Origin: Clusia tigrina
Lineage: Eukaryota > Arthropoda > Insecta > Diptera > Clusiidae
Direction of reading: 5' to 3'
Assembly: GCA_920105625.2 (NCBI GenBank)
Contig: OV050031.1
Location: forward strand, 69,263,995-69,327,994
Length of the DNA stretch: 64,000 nt
The notes under the pieces were generated by a model, which saw nothing but the letters and a program-made list of their open reading frames with translations, had not been told where the DNA came from and ran no database searches. Below, in pieces: positions 56,425-64,000 of the stretch. Both the position numbers and the translations under genes were made by a program. Within the stretch, counting starts at the first letter, position 1. The number at the start of each line of letters is the position of its first letter.

Positions 56425-59400
56425 GCAGCCATTGTCAGCGTCTATGTAGGCGTCTCAGTAGCTGCCGCTGTCGATTGGGGGGGTCTGGTGCCTTCTCTAT
56501 ACCTATATCTACCCCTACCTGCCTCAGTCAGCATCTCAGTCGGCGTCGCAGCCTCTATCAGCGTCTCTGTAGGCGTCTCAGTCGTTTCCGCTGTCGATTG
56601 GGGGGACTGCTGCCTTCTCTATGCCTATGTCTACCCCTCTCTGCCTCAGCCGGCGTCGCAGCATCTGTCGGCGTCGCAGCCTCTGTCAGCGTATCTGTAG
56701 GCGTCTCAGTCGCTGCCGCTGTCGATTGGGGGGTCTGATTCCTTCTGAATGCCTGTTTCTAAACCTATCTGCCTCAGTCGGCAACTCAGTCGGCGTCACA
56801 GCCTCTATCAGCGACTCTGTAGGCGTCTCAGTTGTTGCCGCTGTCGATTGGGGGGTCTGCTGCGTTCTCTCTGCATATATCTACCTCTATCTGCCTTAGT
56901 CGGCGTCTCAGTCGACGTCGCAGCCTCTGTCAGCGTCCCTGTGGGCCTCTCAGTCGCTGCCGCTGCCGATTGGGGGATCTGCTGCCTTCTCTATGCCTAT
57001 TACTACCCCTATCTGCCTCAGTCGGCGTCTCAGGCAGCGTCGCAGCCTCTATCAGCGTCTCTGTAGGCGTCTCCGTCGTTGCCGCTGTCGATTGGGGGGG
57101 ACTGCTGCCTTCTTTATGCCTATATCTACCCCTATCTGCCTCAGTCGGCGTCTCAGTCGGCGTCGCAGGCTATGTCAGCGTGTGTGTAGGTGTCTCAGTC
57201 GCTGCCGCTGTTGATTGGGGGGGTCTGCTGATTTCTCTATACCTATCCCTTCCCCTATCTGCCTCAGTCGGCGCCACAGTCGGCTTCGCAACCTGTGTCA
57301 GCGTCTCTGTATGCGTCTCAGTCGCTGTAGCTGTCGATTGGGGAGGTCTGCTGCCTTCTCTATGCCAATATCTACCCCTATCTGCCTCAGTCGGCATCTC
57401 AGTCGGCGTCGCAGCCTCTATCAGCGTCTCTGTAGGCGTCTCAGTTGTTGCCGCTATCGATTGGGTTGTCTGCTGCCTTCTCTATGCCTATGTCTAACCA
57501 TCTCTGCCTCAGTCGGCGTCTCAGTCGGCGTCGCAGCCTCTGTCAGCATCGCAGCCTCTGTGAGCGTCTCTGTAGGCGTCTCAGTCGCTGGCGCTGTCGA
57601 TTGGGGGGTCTGCTGCCTTCTCTATGCCTATATCTACCCCTATCTGCCTCAGTCGGCGTCTCAGTCGGCGTCTCAGTCGGCGTCGCAGCCTTTGTCAGTA
57701 TCTCTGTAGGCGTCTCAGTCGCTGCCATTGTCGATTGGGGGGTCTGCTGCCTTCTCTATGCCTATATCTACCCCTATCTGCCTCAGTCGGCGTCTCAGTC
57801 GGCGTCGCAGGTTATGTCAGCGTGTGTGTAGGTGTCTCAGTCGCTGCCGCTGTTGATTGGGGGGGTCTGCTGACTTCTCTATAGCTATCTCTTCCCCTAT
57901 CTGCCTCAGTCGGCGCCACAGTCAGCTTCGCAGCCTGTGTCAGCGTCTCTGTAAACGTCTCAGTCGCTGTAGCTGTCGATTGGGGAGGTTTGCTGCCTTC
58001 TCTATGCCAATATCTACCCCTATCTGCCTCAGTCGGCATCTCAGTCGGCGTCGCAGCCTCTATCAGAGTCTCTGTAGGCATCTTAGTCGCTGCCGTTGTC
58101 GATTGGGGGTATGCTGTCTTCTGTATGCCTATATCTCCATCTATCTGCCTCAGTCGGCATCTCAGTCGGCGTCGCAACCTCTATCAGCATCTCTGTAGGC
58201 GTCTCAATTGTTGCCGCTGTCGATTGAGGGGTCTGCTGCCTTCTCTTTGCGTATATTTACCCCTATTTGCCTCAGTCGACGTCTCAGTCGCCGTCGCAGC
58301 CTCTGTCAGCGTCTCTGTAGGCCTCTCAGTCACTGCTGCCTTCTCTATGCCAATATCTACCCCTCTGTGCCTCAGTCGGGGTCTCAGTCGGCGTCCCAGC
58401 CTCTGTCAGCGTCTCTGTAGGCGTCTTAGTCGCTGCCGCTGTCGATTGGGGGGTCTGCTGCCTTCTCTATGCCTATACTTACCTCTATCTGCCTCAGTCG
58501 GCATCTCAGTCGGCGTCGCAGCCTCTATCAGCGTCTCTGTAGGCGTCTCAGTTGTTGCCGCTATCGATTGGGTTGTCTGCTGCCTTCTCTATGCCTATGT
58601 CTAACCATCTCTGCCTCAGTCGGCGTCTCAGTCGGCGTCGCAGCCTCTGTCAGCGTCGCAGCCTCTGTGAGCGTCTCTGTAGGTGTCTCAGTCGCTGGCG
58701 CTGTCGATTGGGGGGTCTGCTGACTTCTCCATGCCTATCTCTTTCCCTATCTGCCCCAGTCGGCCCCACAGTCGGCTTCGCAGCTTCTGTCAGCGTCACT
58801 GTAGGTGTCTCAGTCGCTGGCGCTGTCGATTGGGGGGTCTGCTGCCTTCTCTATGCCTATATCTACCCCTATCTGCCTCAGTTGGCGTCTCAGTCGGCGT
58901 CTCAGTCGGCGTCGCAGCCTTTGTCAGTATCTCTGTAGGCGTCTCAGTCGCTGCCATTGTCGATTGGGGGGTCTGCTGCCTTCTCTATGCCTATATCTAC
59001 CCCTATCTGCCTCAGTCGGCGTGTCAGTCGGCGTCGCAGGTTATGTCAGCGTGTGTGTAGGTGTCTCAGTCGCTGCCGCTGTTGATTGGGGGGGTCTGCT
59101 GACTTCTCTATACCTATCTCTTCCCCTATCTGCCTCAGTCGGCGCCACAGTCGGCTTCGCAGCCTGTGTCAGCGTCTCTGTAAACGTCTCAGTCGCTGTA
59201 GCTGTCGATTGGGGATTTCTGCTGCCTTCTCTATGCCAATATCTACCCCTATCTGCCTCAATCGGCATCTCAGTCGGCGTCGCAGCCTCTATCAGAGTCT
59301 CTGTAGGCATCTCAGTCGCTGCCGTTGTCGATTGGGGGGTATGCTGCCTTCTGTATGCCTATATCTCCATCTAACTGCCTCAGTCGGCATCTCAGTCGGC

Positions 59401-60240
59401 GTCGCAACCTCTATCAGCATCTCTGTAGGCGTCTCAATTGTTGCCGCTGTCGATTGGTGGGTCTGCTGCCTTCTCTATGCCTATATCTACCCCTACCTAC
59501 CTCCGACGGCGTCACAGTCGGCTTCGCAGCCTGTGTCAGCGTCTCTGTAGGCGTCTCAATTGTTGCCGCTGTCGATTGGTGGGTCTGCTGCCTTCTCTAT
59601 GCCTATATCTACCCCTACCTGCCTCACTCGGCGTCACAGTCGGCTTCGCAGCCTCGATTGGGGGGTCTGCTGCCTTCTCTATGCCAATATCTACCCCTAT
59701 CTGCCTCAGTCGGCGACGGAGTCTCTCTCAGCGTCTCTGAATAAGTCTCATTTGTTGCCGCTGTCGATTGGGGGGGTTTGCTGCCTTCTCTATGCCTATA
59801 TCTACCCCTATCTGCCTCAGTCGGCGCCACAGTCGGCTTCGCAGCCTGTGTCAGCGTCTCTGTAAACGTCTCAGTCGCTGTAGCTGTCGATTGGGGAGGT
59901 CTGCTGCCTTCTCTATGCCAATATCTACCCCTATCTGCCTCAGTCGGCGTCTCAGTCGGAGTTGCAGCCTCTGTCAGCGTCTCTGTAGGCGTCTCAGTCG
60001 CTGCCGCTGTCGATTGGGGCTCTGCTGCATTCTCTATGCCAATATCTACCCCTATCTGCTTCAGTCGACATCGTAGCCTCTGTCAGCGTCTCTGTAGGCG
60101 TCTCAATAGCTGCCGTTGTCGATTGGGGGGTCTGCTGCCTTCTCTATGGCTATATCTACCCCTATCCGCATCAGTCGGCGTCGCAGCCTCTGTCAGCGTC
60201 TCTGTAGGCGTCTCAGTCGCTGCCGCCGTCGATTGGGGGG

Positions 60241-60361
60241 TCTGCTGCCTTCTCTATGCCTATATCTACCCCTATCTGCCTCAGTCGGCGTCTCAGTCGG
60301 CGTCGCAGCCTATGTCAGCGTCTCTGTAGGCGTCTCAGTCGCTGCCGCTGTTGATTGGGGG
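60241..60361 (+). repeat. Representative satellite monomer (121 bp)
   Basis: This copy is close to the consensus I read across the window. The head, about 60241-60280, is pyrimidine-rich and holds TATATCTACCCC. Two perfect 12 bp units TCAGTCGGCGTC then follow at 60281-60304. Next come an 18 bp linker beginning GCAGCC, the 12-mers TCTGTAGGCGTC and TCAGTCGCTGCC, then GCTGTTGATTGG and the G run. The last three 12-mers are clearly related to TCAGTCGGCGTC, so about two thirds of the monomer looks derived from an older 12 bp repeat. It differs from the commonest form by TATG for TCTG in the linker and TTGATT for TCGATT. The next monomer begins at 60362. Confidence 0.9.
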
Positions 60362-60646
60362 TCTGCTGACTTCTCTATGCCTATCTCTTCCCCTATCTGC
60401 CTCAGTCGGCGCCACAGTCGGCTTCGCAGCCTCTGTCAGCGTCTCTGTAGGTGTCTCAGTCGCTGCCGCTGTCGATTGGGGGGGTCTGATGCCTTCTCTA
60501 TGCCAATATCTACCCTTATCTGCCTCAGTCGGCGTCTCAGTCGGCGTCGCAGTCTCTGTCAGCGAGTCTGAATGCGTCTCAGTCGCTGCTGCTGTCGATT
60601 GGGGGGTCTGATGTCTTCTCTATGCCTATATCTACCCCTATCTGCC

Positions 60647-60802
60647 TCAGTCGGCGTCTCAGTCGGCGTCTCAGTCGTCGTCTCAGTCGGCGTCTCAGTC
60701 GGCGTCTCAGTCGGCGTCTCAGTCGGCGTCTCAGTCGTCGTCTCAGTCGGCGTCTCAGTCGGCGTCTCAGTCGGCGTCTCAGTCGGCGTCTCAGTCGGCA
60801 TC
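60647..60802 (+). repeat. 12 bp minisatellite expansion, 13 units (copy of 56269)
   Basis: The same 13 units with the same two GTCGTCGTC variants at units 3 and 8, located exactly 4378 bp after the first array. The expansion therefore predates duplication of the 4.3 kb unit, and it has not changed length since. Confidence 0.95.
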
Positions 60803-63005
60803 GCAGCCATTGTCAGCGTCTATGTAGGCGTCTCAGTAGCTGCCGCTGTCGATTGGGGGGGTCTGGTGCCTTCTCTATACCTATATCTACCCCTACCTGC
60901 CTCAGTCAGCATCTCAGTCGGCGTCGCAGCCTCTATCAGCGTCTCTGTAGGCGTCTCAGTCGTTTCCGCTGTCGATTGGGGGGACTGCTGCCTTCTCTAT
61001 GCCTATGTCTACCCCTCTCTGCCTCAGCCGGCGTCGCAGCATCTGTCGGCGTCGCAGCCTCTGTCAACGTATCTGTAGGCGTCTCAGTCGCTGCCGCTGT
61101 CGATTGGGGGGTCTGATTCCTTCTGAATGCCTGTTTCTAAACCTATCTGCCTCAGTCGGCAACTCAGTCGGCGTCACAGCCTCTATCAGCGACTCTGTAG
61201 GCGTCTCAGTTGTTGCCGCTGTCGATTGGGGGGTCTGCTGCGTTCTCTCTGCATATATCTACCTCTATCTGCCTTAGTCGGCGTCTCAGTCGACGTCGCA
61301 GCCTCTGTCAGCGTCCCTGTGGGCCTCTCAGTCGCTGCCGCTGCCGATTGGGGGATCTGCTGCCTTCTCTATGCCTATTACTACCCCTATCTGCCTCAGT
61401 CGGCGTCTCAGGCAGCGTCGCAGCCTCTATCAGCGTCTCTGTAGGCGTCTCCGTCGTTGCCGCTGTCGATTGGGGGGGACTGCTGCCTTCTTTATGCCTA
61501 TATCTACCCCTATCTGCCTCAGTCGGCGTCTCAGTCGGCGTCGCAGGCTATGTCAGCGTGTGTGTAGGTGTCTCAGTCGCTGCCGCTGTTGATTGGGGGG
61601 GTCTGCTGATTTCTCTATACCTATCCCTTCCCCTATCTGCCTCAGTCGGCGCCACAGTCGGCTTCGCAACCTGTGTCAGCGTCTCTGTATGCGTCTCAGT
61701 CGCTGTAGCTGTCGATTGGGGAGGTCTGCTGCCTTCTCTATGCCAATATCTACCCCTATCTGCCTCAGTCGGCATCTCAGTCGGCGTCGCAGCCTCTATC
61801 AGCGTCTCTGTAGGCGTCTCAGTTGTTGCCGCTATCGATTGGGTTGGCTGCTGCCTTCTCTATGCCTATGTCTAACCATCTCTGCCTCAGTCGGCGTCTC
61901 AGTCGGCGTCGCAGCCTCTGTCAGCATCGCAGCCTCTGTGAGCGTCTCTGTAGGCGTCTCAGTCGCTGCCGCTGTCGATTGGGGGGTCTGCTGCCTTCTC
62001 TATGCCTATATCTACCCCTATCTGCCTCAGTCGGCGTCTCAGTCGGCGTCTCAGTCGGCGTCGCAGCCTTTGTCAGTATCTCTGTAGGCGTCTCAGTCGC
62101 TGCCATTGTCGATTGGGGGGTCTGCTGCCTTCTCTATGCCTATATCTACCCCTATCTGCCTCAGTCGGCGTCTCAGTCGGCGTCGCAGGTTATGTCAGCG
62201 TGTGTGTAGGTGTCTCAGTCGCTGCCGCTGTTGATTGGGGGGGTCTGCTGACTTCTCTATAGCTATCTCTTCCCCTATCTGCCTCAGTCGGCGCCACAGT
62301 CAGCTTCGCAGCCTGTGTCAGCGTCTCTGTAAACGTCTCAGTCGCTGTAGCTGTCGATTGGGGAGGTTTGCTGCCTTCTCTATGCCAATATCTACCCCTA
62401 TCTGCCTCAGTCGGCATCTCAGTCGGCGTCGCAGCCTCTATCAGAGTCTCTGTAGGCATCTTAGTCGCTGCCGTTGTCGATTGGGGGTATGCTGTCTTCT
62501 GTATGCCTATATCTCCATCTATCTGCCTCAGTCGGCATCTCAGTCGGCGTCGCAACCTCTATCAGCATCTCTGTAGGCGTCTCAATTGTTGCCGCTGTCG
62601 ATTGGTGGGTCTGCTGCCTTCTCTATGCCTATATCTACCCCTACCTACCTCCGTCGGCGTCACAGTCGGCTTCGCAGCCTGTGTCAGCGTCTCTGTAGGC
62701 GTCTCAATTGTTGCCGCTGTCGATTGGTGGGTCTGCTGCCTTCTCTATGCCTATATCTACCCCTATCTGCCTCAGTCGGCGTCTCAATCGACGTCGCAGC
62801 CTCTTGTCAGCGTCTCTGTAGGCATCGCAGTCGCTGCCGTTGTCGATTGGGGCTCTGCTGCCTTCTCTATGGCTATATCTACCCCTACCTGCATCAGTCG
62901 GCGTCGCAGCCTCTCTCAGCGTATCTGTAGGCGTCTCAGTACCTGCCGCTGTCGATTGGGGGGGCCTGCTGCATTCTCTATGCCAATATCTACCCCTATC
63001 TGCTT

Positions 63006-63225
63006 CAGTCGACATCGTAGCCTCTGTCAGCGTCTCTGTAGGCGTCTCAATAGCTGCCGCTGTCGATTGGGGGGTCTGCTGCCTTCTCTATGGCTATATC
63101 TACCCCTATCCGCATCAGTCGACATCGTAGCCTCTGTCAGCGTCTCTGTAGGCGTCTCAATAGCTGCCGCTGTCGATTGGGGGGTCTGCTGCCTTCTCTA
63201 TGGCTATATCTACCCCTATCCGCAT
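63006..63225 (+). repeat. Exact 110 bp tandem duplication
   Basis: 63006-63115 and 63116-63225 are identical by direct reading. The unit starts CAGTCGACATCGTAGCC, passes through CTCAATAGCTGCCGCTG and ends CCCCTATCCGCAT. The period is 110 bp, one 12 bp unit shorter than a standard monomer, because these monomers hold only one 12-mer in that position. No substitution separates the two copies. Confidence 0.93.
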
Positions 63226-63579
63226 CAGTCGCCGTCGCAGCCTATGTCAGCGTCTCTGTAGGCGTCTCAGTCGCTGCCGCTGTTGATTGGGGGGTCTGCT
63301 GACTTCTCCATGCCTATCTCTTTCCCTATCTGCCCCAGTCGGCGCCACAGTCGGCTTCGCAGCCTCTGTCAGCGTCTCTGTAGGTGTCTCATTCGCTGCC
63401 GCTGTCGATTGGGGGGGTCTGATGCCTTCTCTATGCCAATATCTACCCTTATCTGCCTCAGTCGGCGTCTCAGTCGGCGTCGCAGTCTCTGTCAGCGAGT
63501 CTGAATGCGTCTCAGTCGCTGCCGCTGTCGATTGGGGGGTCTGATGTCTTCTCTATGCCTATATCTACCCCTATCTGCC

Positions 63580-63663
63580 TCAGTCGGCGTCTCAGTCGGC
63601 GTCTCAGTCGGCGTCTCAGTCGGCGTCTCAGTCGGCGTCTCAGTCGGCGTCTCAGTCGGCATC
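63580..63663 (+). repeat. 12 bp minisatellite expansion, 7 units
   Basis: Six perfect TCAGTCGGCGTC units, then one TCAGTCGGCATC, then GCAGCCATTGTC. It has the same context as the 13-unit arrays but lacks the GTCGTCGTC variants. Confidence 0.95.
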
Positions 63664-64000
63664 GCAGCCATTGTCAGCGTCTATGTAGGCGTCTCAGTAG
63701 CTGCCGCTGTCGATTGGGGGGGTCTGCTGCCTTCTCTATACCGATATCTACCCCTACCTGCCTCAGTCAGCATCTCAGTCGGCGTCGCAGCCTCTCTCAG
63801 CGTCTCTGTAAGCGTCTCATTTGTTGCCGCTGTCGATTGGGGTGTCTGCTGCCTTCTCTATGCCTATGTCTACCCCTCTCTGCCTCAGCCGGCATCTCAG
63901 TCGGCGTCGCAGCATCTGTCGGCGTCGCAGCCTCTGTCAGCGTCTCTGTAGGCGTCTCAGTCGCTGCCGCTGTCGATTGGGGGGTCTGATTCCTTCTGAA

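Larger units (their letters stand above)
53957..58212 (+). repeat. Large higher-order unit, copy 1 (4,256 bp)
   Basis: Begins where CGCTGCCGCTGTCGATTG meets AGGGGTCTGC and the unusual TTTGCGTATATTTACCCC, and ends where the same junction recurs at 58,227. It is about 35 monomers. It matches copy 2 at a shift of 4256 bp up to about 55,010, then 4378 bp, because one monomer is missing near 55,010-55,030. I count only about 15-20 substitutions along the pair by eye. It contains the 13-unit 12-mer array at 56269 and two deletion monomers (54,071 and 55,271). Confidence 0.9.
58213..62600 (+). repeat. Large higher-order unit, copy 2 (about 4,378 bp)
   Basis: Tandem copy of the preceding unit with one extra 122 bp monomer (about 59,290-59,410). 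That monomer carries GCAGCCTCTATCAGAGTC and ATATCTCCATCTAACTGCC. Its right edge is near 62,600: copy 1 continues GATTGAGGGGTC there, while this copy continues GATTGGTGGGTC. Near-identity over more than 4 kb suggests a recent duplication or ongoing homogenisation. Confidence 0.9.
1..64000 (+). repeat. Head-to-tail satellite array, about 121-122 bp monomer, whole window
   Basis: The monomer boundary TCTGCTGCC (or a close variant) recurs throughout. The first starts are at 103, 225, 334, 455, 577, 699 and 822, giving spacings of 122, 109, 121, 122, 122 and 123 bp. The same sequence continues to base 64000 with no unique interval, no N run and no inverted segment that I could find. At about 121 bp this is some 520-530 monomers. 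Neighbouring monomers differ by scattered substitutions, by whole 12 bp units and by G-run length. No gene, RNA gene or transposon interrupts the array. The sequence shows a satellite; its chromosomal role (centromere, subtelomere, knob) is not visible here. Confidence 0.97.
47421..64000 (+). repeat. D2-marker domain with 12 bp unit expansions
   Basis: The marker monomer D2 has TCTGCTGACTTCTC followed by ATGCCTATCTCTTTCCC (or TTCCCC) and GGCGCCACAG. It starts at 48260, 49583, 51583, 52242, 52962, 54460, 55984, 58716, 60362 and 63295. D2 resembles D1 in its GACTTC head and GGCGCC tail, but lacks AAATCTATATC. Spacings 54460 to 58716 (4256 bp) and 55984 to 60362 (4378 bp) reflect a tandem pair of large units. 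Arrays of 4-13 copies of TCAGTCGGCGTC are concentrated here. Confidence 0.82.

Noticed and set aside
56181..56432. Minus-strand TETPTETPTE open frame resembling a low-complexity surface protein
   Set aside because: It is simply the 13-unit 12-mer array read backwards. It starts and ends at ordinary satellite sequence.
60241..60290. TATA-box-like promoter in the monomer head (TATATCTACC)
   Set aside because: Present in almost every monomer with no associated initiator, gene or terminator. Composition alone explains it; transcription cannot be judged from sequence.
1..64000. Telomere, rRNA, tRNA or snRNA repeat cluster
   Set aside because: No telomeric hexamer or heptamer runs, no rRNA core motifs and no cloverleaf with A and B boxes seen. 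The repeat unit is too short for rDNA.
1..64000. A novel gene-encoded system hidden in the array
   Set aside because: I looked for intervals that depart from the monomer pattern and found only truncated, fused or expanded monomers. There is no room for an independent gene.

Overview
The whole 64 kb window is one uninterrupted satellite DNA array. I find no protein-coding gene, RNA gene, mobile element or unique spacer. The basic monomer is about 121-122 bp, with variants near 109-110 and 133-134 bp, repeated roughly 520-530 times. Every copy I inspected lies head-to-tail in the same orientation. A consensus monomer counted by hand is about 61% G+C. It has very little A on the + strand (about 10%, against about 30% T) and about ten CpG dinucleotides. 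An array this size with higher-order structure points to a eukaryotic nuclear chromosome (centromeric, pericentromeric, subtelomeric or knob heterochromatin). The sequence does not let me name the organism.

Each monomer has three parts. First is a roughly 45 bp pyrimidine-rich head, starting TCTGCTGCC and containing a TATATCTACCCC-like stretch. Second is a roughly 70 bp tail built from degenerate copies of a 12 bp unit, TCAGTCGGCGTC. Third is a variable G run (about 3-20 G) after GATT that closes the monomer. Most length variation is gain or loss of one 12 bp unit (109/121/133) or slippage of the G run.

Layout. 1 to about 9 kb: monomers with canonical heads and only local, short-range duplications. 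About 9-32 kb: higher-order repeats carrying a recognisable marker monomer (here D1, with AAATCTATATC in its head), including a 7.17 kb duplicated block and 3.57 kb / 6.19 kb blocks. About 32-47.4 kb: a domain with very long G runs (12-20 G), a three-monomer (354 bp) tandem unit and mosaic re-use of its own segments. About 47.4-64 kb: a different marker monomer (D2, CTATCTCTTTCCC-like head), secondary expansions of the 12 bp unit (up to 13 copies), a nearly identical tandem pair of 4.26 and 4.38 kb units, and an exact 110 bp tandem duplication.

The many short ORFs are a by-product of the repeat. Two of three forward frames through a monomer lack stops and the third has a TAG in TCTCTGTAG. Because most monomers are not a multiple of three, translation runs through two or three monomers and then stops. 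The window is best read as a record of satellite evolution by slippage, unequal crossover and segmental amplification. I do not see a gene-encoded biological system in it.
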